Both the position numbers and the translations under genes were made by a program. This document shows, piece after piece, positions 26,909-35,984 of a stretch of 64,000 bases of DNA (positions are counted from its first letter, which is position 1; each line of letters begins with the position of its first letter). The notes under the pieces are model-generated. The model worked only from the letters and a program-made list of their open reading frames with translations. It was not told the origin of the DNA and made no database searches. The DNA comes from Ruegeria lacuscaerulensis ITI-1157 (GTDB lineage: Bacteria > Pseudomonadota > Alphaproteobacteria > Rhodobacterales > Rhodobacteraceae). The stretch covers positions 2,235,515 through 2,299,514 of the forward strand of contig GG704596.1 of assembly GCA_000161775.1 (NCBI GenBank), given 5' to 3'.

Positions 26909-28778
26909 GCTCGGGCAGGGTTTCTTCGCTCGCCTGGCCGTGCTGGGTCTTGTCCCAGAAGAACGGGTTGACAGCCAGTTCCCACAACGCCTTGTAGGCG
27001 GCAATCACGCCCAGCGGATAGTACAGCGACATGGTGGGCACCCACGGGATCAGGAAGCGACGGCCGCCTGCGGTCACGCCCAGCGCGCCCACGATTATGT
27101 TCGCGGCCTCGGCCGTAAGAAACAGATAGACGCAGGCGCGCAGGATTTCGGGCGCTATGACGCCTTGGAAAGGGTGCGGCATCCCGGCCGAGGCCAGCCA
27201 GAAGGACCAGAGCGCCGGCGCAAGCAGGAATTGCCCCACTGTGCCCAGAAAGAAGGCCTGCACCCCAAAGAACCGCCACACCCCGAGGTCGCACAGCAGC
27301 CGCAGCGGAGATCGCATGTGCACCAGGTAGGTGATCATGAAGCCCTTCAGCCAGCGTGACCTCTGCTTGACCCAGGGCCAGGCTCGGAAATTTGCCTCTT
27401 CATAGGTGGCAGTGTCCACGATTTCGGTCCGGTAGCCTGCCCGGGTCAGGCGTACGCCCAGATCGGCGTCTTCGGTGACGTTGTGCGCGTCCCAGCCGCC
27501 GAGCTCGATCAGCTTGTCGCGGCGAAAGAAGAACGTGGTGCCCCCCAGCGGCACGACCAGGCCCAGCCGTGCGATACCGGGCAGGATCACCCGGAACCAT
27601 CCGTTGTATTCAATGGTGAAGCACCGTGAGCGCCAGTTTGTCCTTGGGTTGTAGTAGTCCAGAACGCCCTGCAGGCAGACGACGTCCTCTGGTGCCTGTG
27701 CAAAATGCCGGACCACCACCTCGATCTGGTCCGGCACAGGCGCATCCTCGGCGTCCCAGACACCGAGGATCTCTCCCCGGCAGAAATCCAGCGCATAGTT
27801 CATGGCACGCGGTTTGGTGGTGACGCCGTCCGATGCCGGCACCTCTAGTGTTCGAATCCAGCTTGGAAGCTCCACGTCCGCCAAGGCAGCACGGGTCACG
27901 TCATCATGTTCTTCCAGTACGAGGATGACATCCAGCAGGGCCTTCGGATAGGTCAGTCTTTGAAGTCGGCGGATCAGCGCGCCGGCGATCTCGCGCTCCT
28001 TGTGCAACGGCACAAGGATGGAAACGCAGGGCAGGCGTTCAGGGCGTGTATCGGCCTGTTCCGCATTCGGGCCACGCGCTCCGAGATAGGTAAACAGGCC
28101 CGCAATGCGCAGGACAAGGAAAAGGGCAAGGGTACCGACTGCCGCCCAGAACAACGTCGCCAACCCGACAACAGGGAAGATAGCAAACCCTGCCAACGCG
28201 ACGAGCGCCAGTGCAATGGATGCCGATCGCGAATTCATCGCCCAGTTTCGGCAGCTTTGTGCGGCCGGAGCGCGCGTTTCAGCTGCCTGCGCCAACGGTC
28301 TTGCGAAGCGGCGCGCGATGGCGCGATCGATCTGTTCGGGCGCAGCCAGAACAGGCAGAATGGTCGGCGCGAAGGATTCGAGTTGCGCCCTTATCGTTTC
28401 GAACCTGTCTGGCCGCGAGGTTGCGATCAATAGGATCGGCCCGACGCGCATCCATGGGATCACATTGTGCGCCAGCCAGAAATCGACGGAACGCATCGCG
28501 CTCAAATCGGCTGGAGGCGTGAAATCCTGCAGATCCGCAATCTGTAACCCATACTGGGCACCGAGTGCGACCAGAATATCGTCGCGCGTGGCCCAGGACT
28601 CACCGACCAGAATTTCGCCCAGAGGAGCGTTTTGCCGGGCTTGCAGGTACAGCGCCTGTCTCAATTGCTTGGGCGTGATGATCCCGGCATCCACAAGGTA
28701 AAACCCAAGCGGTTTGCGCTGGCCTGCGCCGGTGATCGGGGATGCCGCCCCGCTGCGTAAGAGCCTCTGTTCTGCCAT
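26865..28778 (-). CDS. GspE_N-domain family 2 glycosyltransferase, membrane-bound
   Basis: A 637-residue fusion. Residues about 22-165 resemble the N-terminal domain of type II secretion/MshE ATPases (LGFYLVDAGIITPKQLRQAL, LGEILVGESWATRDDILVAL), a domain known to bind c-di-GMP in some members. Two transmembrane helices follow (about 185-230), then a processive GT2 catalytic domain: ILVPLHKE, the DAED carboxylates, TEDADLG and the QRSRWLKG polymerase-type motif. C-terminal helices complete it. It likely makes or extends an exopolysaccharide at the inner membrane; substrate unknown. No partner genes are adjacent. Confidence 0.85.
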   Translation of the reverse strand: MAEQRLLRSGAASPITGAGQRKPLGFYLVDAGIITPKQLRQALYLQARQNAPLGEILVGESWATRDDILVALGAQYGLQIADLQDFTPPADLSAMRSVDFWLAHNVIPWMRVGPILLIATSRPDRFETIRAQLESFAPTILPVLAAPEQIDRAIARRFARPLAQAAETRAPAAQSCRNWAMNSRSASIALALVALAGFAIFPVVGLATLFWAAVGTLALFLVLRIAGLFTYLGARGPNAEQADTRPERLPCVSILVPLHKEREIAGALIRRLQRLTYPKALLDVILVLEEHDDVTRAALADVELPSWIRTLEVPASDGVTTKPRAMNYALDFCRGEILGVWDAEDAPVPDQIEVVVRHFAQAPEDVVCLQGVLDYYNPRTNWRSRCFTIEYNGWFRVILPGIARLGLVVPLGGTTFFFRRDKLIELGGWDAHNVTEDADLGVRLTRAGYRTEIVDTATYEEANFRAWPWVKQRSRWLKGFMITYLVHMRSPLRLLCDLGVWRFFGVQAFFLGTVGQFLLAPALWSFWLASAGMPHPFQGVIAPEILRACVYLFLTAEAANIIVGALGVTAGGRRFLIPWVPTMSLYYPLGVIAAYKALWELAVNPFFWDKTQHGQASEETLPEPTFRGGLHPASDGS

Positions 28779-28869
28779 TCGTCAACCCTGCCCCAAGTAT
28801 TGGAGGTCAGAGTTGCGCAAACAGGGTTAATAGCGGGTTAACCCATTCGTTTTCCGGCAGTCTGCGGGG

Positions 28870-30036
28870 TTATGCGTGCGCCTTTTTCTTGGCCATGGCC
28901 GCGGCAAACCGCTCGAACAGGTAGAAACTGTCTTGCGGGCCGGGGGATGCCTCGGGGTGATACTGAACGGAATATACAGGGCGGTCGGTCATGCGGATGC
29001 CACAGTTCGACCCGTCGAACAGGGATCGGTGGGTTTCCAACACGCCGTCAGGCAGCGATTGGGCATCTACGGCAAAGCCATGGTTCATCGAGGTGATTTC
29101 GACCTTGCCGGTTTCCAGGTCCTTGACCGGGTGGTTGGCACCGTGGTGGCCGTGGTTCATCTTTATGGTCTTGCCGCCCAGCGCCAGCGCCAGCATCTGG
29201 TGGCCCAGGCATATCCCGAAAATCGGCAGATCGGCGGTTTTCAACAGTTCCTTGATCATCGGCACGGCGTAGGTGCCGGTGGCAGCCGGATCTCCCGGGC
29301 CGTTGGACAGAAACACACCATCCGGGTCGTGCGCCAGCACCTCGGCTGCGGTTGCGGTCGCGGGCAGGACCGTCACGTCGCAACCGGCCGAGGCCAGGCA
29401 GCGCAGTATGTTCCGCTTTGCGCCGTAATCCAGCGCGACCACCTTGTGGACAGGCGCTTCCTGCCGCTGGTAGCCGTCCGGCCAGGCCCAGCGCATCTCG
29501 TCCCAGCGGTAGCTTTGGGCGCAGGTCACCTCTTTGGCCAGGTCCATGCCTTCCAGCCCGGCAAAACCACGCGCCGCAGCGATCAGCGACTCGATGTCGA
29601 AATTGCCGTCGGGGTCGTGGGCCAGGGCCACATGCGGGGCGCCCTGCTGACGGATCGCACGGGTCAACCGGCGGGTATCGACCCCACCGATGGCGATCCG
29701 GCCACGTCGGGCCAGCCAGTCGGTCAGCCGCTCGGCCGAGCGCCAGTTCGACGGCTCGGTCGGGTCCCATTTCACGACCATGCCCGCCGCCACCGGATCG
29801 GCGGTTTCGTCATCCTCGGGATTGACGCCGACATTGCCGATATGCGGGAAGGTGAAGGTTACCACCTGCCCGGCATAGGACGGGTCGGTCATGATTTCCT
29901 GGTAACCGGTCATGGCTGTATTGAAGCACAGTTCGGCTACGGTCTGGCCCGTGGCGCCGAACCCGGTGCCGAAGAAGAGCGTTCCGTCGGCCAGTGCCAG
30001 ACATGCGGTGGGCTTGGACGTGGCTTGGTGGGCCAT
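28870..30036 (-). CDS. carA: Carbamoyl-phosphate synthase small (glutaminase) subunit
   Basis: Supplies ammonia from glutamine to CarB for carbamoyl phosphate used in arginine and pyrimidine synthesis. The 388 residues have the small-subunit N-domain (GTGFGATG, FNTAMTGYQEIMTDPSYAGQ) and a class I glutaminase with nucleophile Cys in FGICLGHQMLALALGG and the His-Glu pair in YHPEASPGP. The start MAHQATSKP at 30036 has AGGAGA just before it. carB is not in this window. A near-consensus promoter lies 33 bp upstream. Confidence 0.96.
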   Translation of the reverse strand: MAHQATSKPTACLALADGTLFFGTGFGATGQTVAELCFNTAMTGYQEIMTDPSYAGQVVTFTFPHIGNVGVNPEDDETADPVAAGMVVKWDPTEPSNWRSAERLTDWLARRGRIAIGGVDTRRLTRAIRQQGAPHVALAHDPDGNFDIESLIAAARGFAGLEGMDLAKEVTCAQSYRWDEMRWAWPDGYQRQEAPVHKVVALDYGAKRNILRCLASAGCDVTVLPATATAAEVLAHDPDGVFLSNGPGDPAATGTYAVPMIKELLKTADLPIFGICLGHQMLALALGGKTIKMNHGHHGANHPVKDLETGKVEITSMNHGFAVDAQSLPDGVLETHRSLFDGSNCGIRMTDRPVYSVQYHPEASPGPQDSFYLFERFAAAMAKKKAHA

Positions 30037-30068
30037 GGCGCGACTCTCCTTTTGGGTAAATCGGCGCA

Positions 30069-30097
30069 TAACTAAGGGGGTTGGTGCTGCGGGTCAA
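30069..30097 (-). promoter_or_regulatory. Promoter of carA
   Basis: On the minus strand, -35 TTGACC (30092-30097) and -10 TAGTTA (30069-30074) with exactly 17 bp between. It predicts a leader of about 25 bases before the carA ATG, too short for classical attenuation. Confidence 0.6.
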
Positions 30098-30126
30098 CCC
30101 TGTTCGATTTTTAGGCTGTTGTTGTT

Positions 30127-30155
30127 TTTCAATGAGTTACCCCTATTTCTATACT
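30127..30155 (+). promoter_or_regulatory. Possible promoter of the YqeY-like gene
   Basis: Strong -10 TATACT (30150-30155), with a weak -35 TTTCAA (30127-30132) at 17-bp spacing, 65 bp before the start codon. Divergent from the carA promoter. Confidence 0.35.
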
Positions 30156-30219
30156 GTTGTGCCTCAGATTTTGTTTCGATATGTTCGGGGTTCCGTTGCC
30201 ATGGGGATGGACAGAACAA

Positions 30220-30705
30220 ATGGATATGCGAACTCGAGTAGCCACTGCCCTGAAGCAAGCTATGAAGGACAAGGATGCCGAGCGTCTCTCGACGCTGCGT
30301 CTGATCAACGCCGCGATCAAGGATCGCGACATCGCCAAGCGCGCCGAAGGCAACGAAGAAGTCACCGGTTGCGGCGATGCTGATGTGCTTGAGATCCTTG
30401 GGAAAATGAGCAAGCAGCGCAAGGAGAGCGCGCGCGTCTACGAAGAAGGGGGGCGCCTGGACCTGGCCGAGCGGGAATTGCGCGAAGTCGAGGTTATCGA
30501 GGAGTTCCTGCCCAAGCAACTGGATGACGACGAGGTTGCCGCTGCAATCCAGGCGGCGATCAGCGCAACGGGCGCTGGCTCGATCCGGGACATGGGCAAG
30601 GTCATGGGCGAGTTGAAGGAGCGCTATGCCGGACAGATGGATTTCGGCAAGGTTGGTCCGCTGGTCAAGGATCATCTGTGCGCTGCGTCCAGCGGCAGCT
30701 GCTGA
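30220..30705 (+). CDS. GatB/YqeY domain-containing protein
   Basis: A 161-residue YqeY-family protein homologous to the C-terminal tRNA-binding tail domain of GatB. Typical segments are TALKQAMKDKDAERLSTLRL, EREVEVIEEFLPKQL-like residues in its centre, and GSIRDMGKVMGELKERYAGQ near the end. Its role is not settled; the domain may bind tRNA or assist transamidation. The ATG at 30220 (MDMRTRV) is chosen as the conserved family start. Divergent from carA, as is common in alphaproteobacteria. Convergent with the DUF2244 gene, 3 bp apart. Confidence 0.92.
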   Translation: MDMRTRVATALKQAMKDKDAERLSTLRLINAAIKDRDIAKRAEGNEEVTGCGDADVLEILGKMSKQRKESARVYEEGGRLDLAERELREVEVIEEFLPKQLDDDEVAAAIQAAISATGAGSIRDMGKVMGELKERYAGQMDFGKVGPLVKDHLCAASSGSC

Positions 30706-30708
30706 GCT

Positions 30709-31206
30709 TCAGCTACTCGGCTGCCGGGGCCTGCGCAGCCGCTTCACCAGATCATCATACAAGGCGATGCGTTCCTCCTCCGAGAGGAACGCGCCGATTT
30801 CGACGACCCGACCTTCGCCGGACAGCGTGACGTAATTGGGCACCGGCCCGCCGGCGGCGTGGATCTCGGGGCGCGCCCAATAGCGGTTGCAGCTCCATTC
30901 CTGTATTCGGGCGCGGGGGCCATGGTGGACCAGATGCGCCCGGTTTTCCGACAAGGTCAGAACCTCTTGGATGTCGCGCGCGCGATAGTTGGCCTCGAGG
31001 GCCAGCCACAGACCGGCAACGGTCAGCAACAAGAACGGCAGCAGGCCCCACAGCAGCACCGAGCCCAGCACTGCCAACAGCGGCACGAGGCCGAAGAAAA
31101 ACACCGACATGACCACGATCATGGCCCCGCGCGGCGGAAGCGCGTTGTGGGCCCACAGGCGCAGTCTTTCTTCGGTGCCGGACGAATCTTCCCAGCGATA
31201 CGGCAT
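30709..31206 (-). CDS. DUF2244 domain membrane protein
   Basis: A 165-residue integral membrane protein with two adjacent helices (about residues 28-70) and a cytoplasmic or periplasmic C-terminal beta domain. The N-terminal MPYRWEDSS, the LPPRGAMIVV helix start and the VEIGAFLSEEER segment match DUF2244, a family often found near cytochrome c oxidase genes in alphaproteobacteria; ctaD is about 800 bp away on the same strand. Function unknown. Confidence 0.87.
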   Translation of the reverse strand: MPYRWEDSSGTEERLRLWAHNALPPRGAMIVVMSVFFFGLVPLLAVLGSVLLWGLLPFLLLTVAGLWLALEANYRARDIQEVLTLSENRAHLVHHGPRARIQEWSCNRYWARPEIHAAGGPVPNYVTLSGEGRVVEIGAFLSEEERIALYDDLVKRLRRPRQPSS

Positions 31207-31250
31207 AATCGGAAAATAGCGCCGCGTGTCGCGATGTCGATTGCCTATTT

Positions 31251-31850
31251 TCAGACCACGTGGCCGACCTTCGCCCAGGACAGCGCATCCTCCAACCGAT
31301 CGTCCCCCCAGAATACCTCGTTGCCAACCACGAAGCTCGGCGCGCCGAACACGCCCAGCGCTGTCGCAGCTTCAGTTTCCGCCGACAGGGCGCGTTCGGC
31401 CTCGGGGCTACGGGCACGGGCCAGCACCGGTAAGGGGTCGAGCTGACAGCGGAACAGGGCCTCGGACATGGCGTCTTCGCTGCCGGCCTCTACACCGTCT
31501 TCGAACCAGATCCGGTATAGCGCCTGGGTGAACGGCTTGCCCCAGCCTTCGGTCATGCCCAGCAAGGCGACCTGATTGGCCAGTTCCAGATCCGAAATCG
31601 GATAGGGGGCCGGCAGTCGGGCGTGGATGTGATACTTGGCCGCGCGGCGCTCGATATCGCGCCACATGTACGAGGATTTCACTGGTTTGCCGGCAAAGGG
31701 GATGTTGCGCTGTTCGGACATCACGGCCCGAACGTTGAACGGCCGCCATTTCACGGTCGCGTTGTTTTCGGCGCACCAGTCATCCAGACGCATGATCGAC
31801 AGAAAACTGTAGGTGCTTCCGATCGAGTACCAGAAATCAATGTCGGGCAT
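31251..31850 (-). CDS. 2-hydroxychromene-2-carboxylate isomerase-like (DsbA/GST-kappa fold)
   Basis: A 199-residue thioredoxin-fold protein of the HCCA isomerase/GST-kappa group. The N-terminal IDFWYSIGSTYSFLSIMR supplies the serine that replaces the DsbA active-site cysteine and activates glutathione in this family. FNVRAVM, the helical insertion, and VFGAPSFVVGNEVFWGDDRL with the cis-proline are also typical. The biological substrate is unknown, and there are no naphthalene-degradation genes nearby. 44 bp upstream of the DUF2244 gene. Confidence 0.85.
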   Translation of the reverse strand: MPDIDFWYSIGSTYSFLSIMRLDDWCAENNATVKWRPFNVRAVMSEQRNIPFAGKPVKSSYMWRDIERRAAKYHIHARLPAPYPISDLELANQVALLGMTEGWGKPFTQALYRIWFEDGVEAGSEDAMSEALFRCQLDPLPVLARARSPEAERALSAETEAATALGVFGAPSFVVGNEVFWGDDRLEDALSWAKVGHVV

Positions 31851-31941
31851 GGTATCCTTCGCTGAGGCCAGATGTGCGGCCTAATGCAGAATACCCGATT
31901 TTTGCTGTTCTGGCGACGGCGGACGTGGTGCCAAAGAAGAA

Positions 31942-31960
31942 CCCCGCCCAATGGGCGGGG
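31942..31960. terminator. Terminator downstream of ctaD (bidirectional)
   Basis: 8-bp stem CCCCGCCC / GGGCGGGG with a 3-base loop. On the minus strand it is followed by TTCTTT, serving ctaD; on the plus strand by TTTCGGTTTTTT. It separates ctaD from the isomerase gene. Confidence 0.75.
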
Positions 31961-31981
31961 TTTCGGTTTTTTCGGCAGGGA

Positions 31982-33640
31982 TCAGTGAGCGTGGCTCTTG
32001 TCCCAGTCTTCCGGCTTGGGCAGCTGCTCGAACGTATGCTCGGGCGGCGGCGAAGGCAGGGTCCATTCCAGCGTGTCCGCGTATTCATTCCACGGGTTCG
32101 GACGTGTTTCCTTGGCGCCCCGCAGCAGGGCGTAGATCACGATGCCGAAGAACAGCAGGAACGAAGCGAACGAGACGAACGCACCGATCGACGACACGAA
32201 GTTCCACTGTGCGAAGGCTTCGGGATAGTCGATGTACCGGCGCGGCATGCCCTGACGGCCCAGGAAGTGCTGCGGGAAGAAGGTCAGGTTGGCGCCGATG
32301 AAGAACAGCCAGAAGTGAACCTTGCCCCAGAACTCGGAATACTGACGACCCGTCATCTTCGAGAAGTAGAAGTAGATACCAGCGAAGATCGCGAAGACAG
32401 CACCCAGCGACATCACGTAGTGGAAGTGTGCCACCACATAGTAGGTGTCGTGGTAGGCGCGGTCGATACCGGCCTGCGACAGAACCACACCGGTCACACC
32501 GCCGACGGTGAACAGGAACAGGAAGCCGAAGGCGAACAGCATCGGCGTCTTGAACTCGATCGAGCCGCCCCACATGGTGGCGATCCACGAGAACACCTTC
32601 ACGCCCGTCGGAACCGCGATGACCATCGTGGCCAGCATGAAGTAGGCCTGCTGACGCAGCGACATGCCGACGGTGTACATGTGGTGCGCCCACACGACGA
32701 AGCCCAGCACGCCGATCGCGATGATCGCCCAGACCATCGGCAGATAGCCGAAGATCGGCTTGCGCGAGAAGGTGGCGATCACATGGCTGATGATGCCGAA
32801 ACCGGGCAGGATCACGATGTACACTTCCGGGTGGCCGAAGAACCAAAAGATGTGCTGGTACAGGATCGGGTCACCGCCGCCTGCCGGATCAAAGAAGGTG
32901 AAGCCGAAGTTGCGGTCCATCAGCAGCATGGTGATGGCGCCGGCCAGAACCGGCAGCGACAGCAGAATCAGCCACGAGGTGACGAAGATCGACCAGCTGA
33001 ACAGCGGCACCTTGAACAGGGTCATGCCCGGGGCGCGCATGTTCAGGAAGGTGGTGATCATGTTGGTCGCGCCGAGGATCGAGGAGGCGCCCGATACGTG
33101 CACGGCGAAGATCGCAAGGTCCATCGACATGCCGCCTTCGGTGGTCGACAGCGGCGGGTACAGAACCCAGCCCACGCCCGAGCCGGCCTGGTCGTTGCCG
33201 CCGGGGGCCAGCAGCGACGCGATGCCCAGCGAGGTGCCGGCGACATACAGCCAGAAGGACAGGTTGTTCATCCGCGGGAACGCCATGTCCGGCGCGCCGA
33301 TCTGCAACGGCATGAAATAGTTGCCGAAACCGCCGAACAGCGCGGGGATGACCACGAAGAACATCATCAGAACACCGTGATAGGTGATCATCACGTTCCA
33401 CAGGTGCCCGTTCGGGGTGCAGGGATCGGCCATGAAACCTTCCAAGCACATGTACTGAACGCCCGGATGCATCAGTTCAAGCCGCATGTAGACGGTCATC
33501 ATGACCGAGATCAGCCCGGCAAAGGCCGAGAAGATCAGGTAAAGAATCCCGATATCCTTGTGGTTGGTCGACATGAACCACCGGGTAAAGAAACCGCGCT
33601 GGTCTTCATGATCGTGACCATGAATGGCTGCGTCTGCCAT
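31982..33640 (-). CDS. ctaD: Cytochrome c oxidase subunit I (aa3-type)
   Basis: Catalytic subunit of the aa3 terminal oxidase, reducing O2 at the heme a3-CuB centre and pumping protons. The 552-residue protein has about 12 helices; heme and copper ligands lie in [13 protein letters not shown] (low-spin heme His), [18 protein letters not shown] (CuB His and cross-linked Tyr), [10 protein letters not shown] (CuB His pair) and [13 protein letters not shown] (heme a3 and heme a His). The K-channel Lys and D-channel Asp regions look normal. AGGAGG precedes the ATG. ctaC/ctaE are not adjacent, as in Paracoccus and Rhodobacter. An FNR-type box lies upstream. Confidence 0.97.
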   Translation of the reverse strand: MADAAIHGHDHEDQRGFFTRWFMSTNHKDIGILYLIFSAFAGLISVMMTVYMRLELMHPGVQYMCLEGFMADPCTPNGHLWNVMITYHGVLMMFFVVIPALFGGFGNYFMPLQIGAPDMAFPRMNNLSFWLYVAGTSLGIASLLAPGGNDQAGSGVGWVLYPPLSTTEGGMSMDLAIFAVHVSGASSILGATNMITTFLNMRAPGMTLFKVPLFSWSIFVTSWLILLSLPVLAGAITMLLMDRNFGFTFFDPAGGGDPILYQHIFWFFGHPEVYIVILPGFGIISHVIATFSRKPIFGYLPMVWAIIAIGVLGFVVWAHHMYTVGMSLRQQAYFMLATMVIAVPTGVKVFSWIATMWGGSIEFKTPMLFAFGFLFLFTVGGVTGVVLSQAGIDRAYHDTYYVVAHFHYVMSLGAVFAIFAGIYFYFSKMTGRQYSEFWGKVHFWLFFIGANLTFFPQHFLGRQGMPRRYIDYPEAFAQWNFVSSIGAFVSFASFLLFFGIVIYALLRGAKETRPNPWNEYADTLEWTLPSPPPEHTFEQLPKPEDWDKSHAH

Positions 33641-33743
33641 TTAGGTGCCTCCTGTTGCAAATAGACCGCGCAGCCGGACCTCTCCGGCGCGCGGGATTCC
33701 TGCTGGTTTTAGAATGCAAGGGGGCGGCCTTCAATGGCCGAGT

Positions 33744-33757
33744 TTGATCTGGATCAA
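33744..33757. promoter_or_regulatory. FNR/FnrL box upstream of ctaD
   Basis: Perfect FNR consensus TTGAT-CTGG-ATCAA, about 104 bp before the ctaD start in the 292-bp divergent gap between ctaD and the HIT gene. FnrL is the alphaproteobacterial oxygen-responsive homologue, and oxygen control of the aa3 oxidase is biologically sensible; whether it represses or activates cannot be seen. Confidence 0.65.
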
Positions 33758-33932
33758 GATTAATTGTCGCGGGGCAGGAGGACACCCGTGCGATTTCAGC
33801 CTTGGATGACCGGTATCTGGGGATGATCAGGCGAATTGCAAGGACGGGGGCTGTCCAAGGGCGGAATCACGCCTTGACCCGCTGCGGGCTTGGCCGCAGA
33901 ACAACACGCAGCCCCTTTGTCGGAGACCTGTC

Positions 33933-34352
33933 ATGACCGCTTATGATCCCGAAAACATCTTTGCCAAGATCCTGCGGGGCGAGATCCCCTCGACCCGCGT
34001 CTACGAGGATGACGAAACGCTGGCTTTCATGGATATCATGCCGCGTGCGGACGGGCACCTTCTGGTGATCCCGAAAACGCCTTGCCGCAACGTGCTGGAT
34101 GCCACACCCGAGCAACTGGCTGCAGTCATGACCACGGTTCAGAAACTGGCGCGTGCGGTCATGCGCGCCTTTGACGCCGAAGGAGTGACCATCCAGCAGT
34201 TCAACGAGGCGGCCGGAGGGCAGGAGGTGTTTCACCTGCATTTCCATGTCCTGCCCCGGCACGAGGGCGTCTCTCTGCGTCCGCCCGGCAAGATGGGCGA
34301 TTTCGACGAGATCGCCAAACACGCCGAGCGCATCAGGGCTGCGCTGTCTTGA
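33933..34352 (+). CDS. HIT family hydrolase
   Basis: A 139-residue histidine-triad protein of the HINT/Hit branch, hydrolysing nucleoside phosphoramidates or dinucleotides. Family features are NIFAKILRGEIPSTRVYEDD at the N-terminus, HLLVIPKTPCRNVLDA, and the active-site triad in FHLHFHVLPRHEG. Full length. Divergent from ctaD. Its last 20 bp overlap the convergent MerR gene. Confidence 0.94.
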   Translation: MTAYDPENIFAKILRGEIPSTRVYEDDETLAFMDIMPRADGHLLVIPKTPCRNVLDATPEQLAAVMTTVQKLARAVMRAFDAEGVTIQQFNEAAGGQEVFHLHFHVLPRHEGVSLRPPGKMGDFDEIAKHAERIRAALS

Positions 34353-34788
34353 CGGGTGGGGGAGCCTGATGCGCCCCTGAACAGGCATCGTGATCCCCAA
34401 ATGCCTGCAAGACTGAGCAGACGTGGTCGTGCTGCCCGTCGCAGGCGGCCGCGATCCGGGCAAGTTCGGCCTCGAGTCGGCGCAGCTTTGCAATCCGATC
34501 CTGCACGTCCGTCAGCTGCCGCTCGGCGATTTCGTGCGCCCGGTTCAGATCGGCGCCTTGGGCGCCTTCCAATGACAGCAGGGCCTCGACATCGGCCAAT
34601 GGCAGTCCAAGATCGCGCGTGTGTTTGACAAAGCGCAGCCGATCGAGCGCGGCGCGGTCATAGCGCCGTTGGTTGCCGGCGGTCCGTTCCGGCGGTGGAA
34701 GCAGGCCTCTTTCTTCGTAAAACCGGATCGTGGCGACTTTGACGCCTGTGCGCCGGGACAAATCCCCGATCGAGAACATTTTTTGCAA
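34333..34788 (-). CDS. MerR family metal-responsive regulator (ZntR/CadR-like)
   Basis: A 151-residue MerR protein. The HTH reads FSIGDLSRRTGVKVATIRFY with wing GLLPPPERT, followed by a long dimerisation helix and a C-terminal metal loop with Cys116, Cys124 and Cys136 plus several histidines (CDGQHDHVC, DHDACSGAH). This arrangement fits Zn/Cd/Pb sensors such as ZntR and CadR rather than CueR. Divergent from a cation diffusion facilitator gene whose promoter has the 19-bp spacer MerR proteins act on, so it very likely activates that exporter. Start could also be the second Met (34779). Confidence 0.88.
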   Translation of the reverse strand: MQKMFSIGDLSRRTGVKVATIRFYEERGLLPPPERTAGNQRRYDRAALDRLRFVKHTRDLGLPLADVEALLSLEGAQGADLNRAHEIAERQLTDVQDRIAKLRRLEAELARIAAACDGQHDHVCSVLQAFGDHDACSGAHQAPPPVKTAQP

Positions 34789-34794
34789 TCCCCC

Positions 34795-34825
34795 TTGAAC
34801 CTCTAGTCACTTGAGGAATTAGGTA
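34795..34825 (+). promoter_or_regulatory. MerR-type promoter and operator of the cation-efflux gene
   Basis: -35 TTGAAC (34795-34800) and -10 TAGGTA (34820-34825) with a 19-bp spacer. Inside it is the near-perfect dyad CCTCTAGT-C-ACTTGAGG (34800-34816), the classic layout for MerR activation by DNA distortion. Confidence 0.75.
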
Positions 34826-34856
34826 TGGACCATGACCCAGACAAGGACGCGACATC

Positions 34857-35810
34857 ATGGCCCATGATCATTCCCACGCTGGACATAAGCACCACGCCCA
34901 AATCGACCCTGATGCCGGAGACGCGCGGGTGGCCTGGGCCATCGCGGTCAACATGTTTCTGACGCTGGCACAGGTGGTCGGCGGGATTTTTTCGGGGTCG
35001 CTGGCGCTCATCGCCGATGCGCTGCACAATTTTTCCGACGCGATTTCACTGATCATCGCGTTTTTTGCCCGCAAAATCGCCCGCCGCCCAGCCGACCCGC
35101 GCATGAGCTTCGGATACGGTCGGGCCGAAGTGGTCGCCGCGCTGGTCAACTATACCACACTGATCGTTCTCGCCGTCTACCTGATGTACGAAGGGGTCAT
35201 GCGGTTCTTTCAGCCCGAGCCGGTTGACGGATGGCTCGTGGTCTGGATCGCGGTGCTGGCGTTGGTGGTGGATCTGATGACCGCGCTTCTGACCTACAGT
35301 ATGGCCAAAACCAGCATGAACATTCGCGCCGCCTTCCTGCACAACGTGGCTGACGCTTTGGGGTCGGTTGCCGTGATCGTGGCCGGGGCGGCGGTGATCC
35401 TGTTCGACTGGACGTGGGTCGATCCGGCCGTCACCATTCTGATCGCGGCCTACATCCTGTGGCACGTTCAGGGCGAAATCGGTCAAGCGATCCGTGTTCT
35501 CATGCTGGGCGCGCCGGCGGACCTGGACCCCGAGCAGGTCGCTCGTGCAATTGAGGCCACCGAGGGCATTCGAGAGGTGCACCATGTCCACCTGTGGAGC
35601 ATGCAGGAAAACGAGCCCGCCCTGACGGCGCATCTGGTAGTAGAGGACTGGGCCTGGCCGAGGGTCGAAGAGTTGCGAGGTTTGGTCAAACAGGGGCTGC
35701 AGGACAGGTTTGGAATCGCTCACCAGACGCTCGAGGTGGAAATCGCCAGTCGCTCGTGTTCGCAGAACATGCGGTTCGGCCATGCCGTGGAGCAGTCCGG
35801 CGAAGAGTGA
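34857..35810 (+). CDS. Cation diffusion facilitator (CzcD/ZitB-like)
   Basis: A 317-residue CDF exporter for Zn2+ or similar divalent ions, exchanging them for protons across the inner membrane. It has a His-rich N-terminus (MAHDHSHAGHKHH), six helices, and the site A metal motifs in ALIADALHNFSDA (helix II) and FLHNVADALGS (helix V). The cytoplasmic C-terminal domain (REVHHVHLWSMQ) is typical of CzcD. Controlled by the divergent MerR gene through a 19-bp-spacer promoter. A hairpin follows 17 bases after the stop. Confidence 0.93.
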   Translation: MAHDHSHAGHKHHAQIDPDAGDARVAWAIAVNMFLTLAQVVGGIFSGSLALIADALHNFSDAISLIIAFFARKIARRPADPRMSFGYGRAEVVAALVNYTTLIVLAVYLMYEGVMRFFQPEPVDGWLVVWIAVLALVVDLMTALLTYSMAKTSMNIRAAFLHNVADALGSVAVIVAGAAVILFDWTWVDPAVTILIAAYILWHVQGEIGQAIRVLMLGAPADLDPEQVARAIEATEGIREVHHVHLWSMQENEPALTAHLVVEDWAWPRVEELRGLVKQGLQDRFGIAHQTLEVEIASRSCSQNMRFGHAVEQSGEE

Positions 35811-35826
35811 GGCCCGAAACGAGAAT

Positions 35827-35855
35827 TGCCGTTCCGATATGGGGTCGGAACGGCA
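35827..35855. terminator. Hairpin after the cation-efflux gene
   Basis: Perfect 11-bp arms TGCCGTTCCGA / TCGGAACGGCA with a 7-base loop, 17 bases after the stop codon. No T tract follows. Confidence 0.5.
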
Positions 35856-35984
35856 GACTCGTAACCAAACACTTGATCGATTTTCGCGGGCTGGCCGCGA
35901 TCACCGGTTAACGCACCACTCACTCTAGAACGGTGAATTCATCATACCTCAAACTGAGACGAATATGTGAACGGAAAGTGGTGT

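Noticed and set aside
31874..33664. Long plus-strand frame opposite ctaD
   Set aside because: Shadow of ctaD with low-complexity His/Arg/Asp sequence and no ribosome-binding site; the minus strand has all heme and copper ligands.
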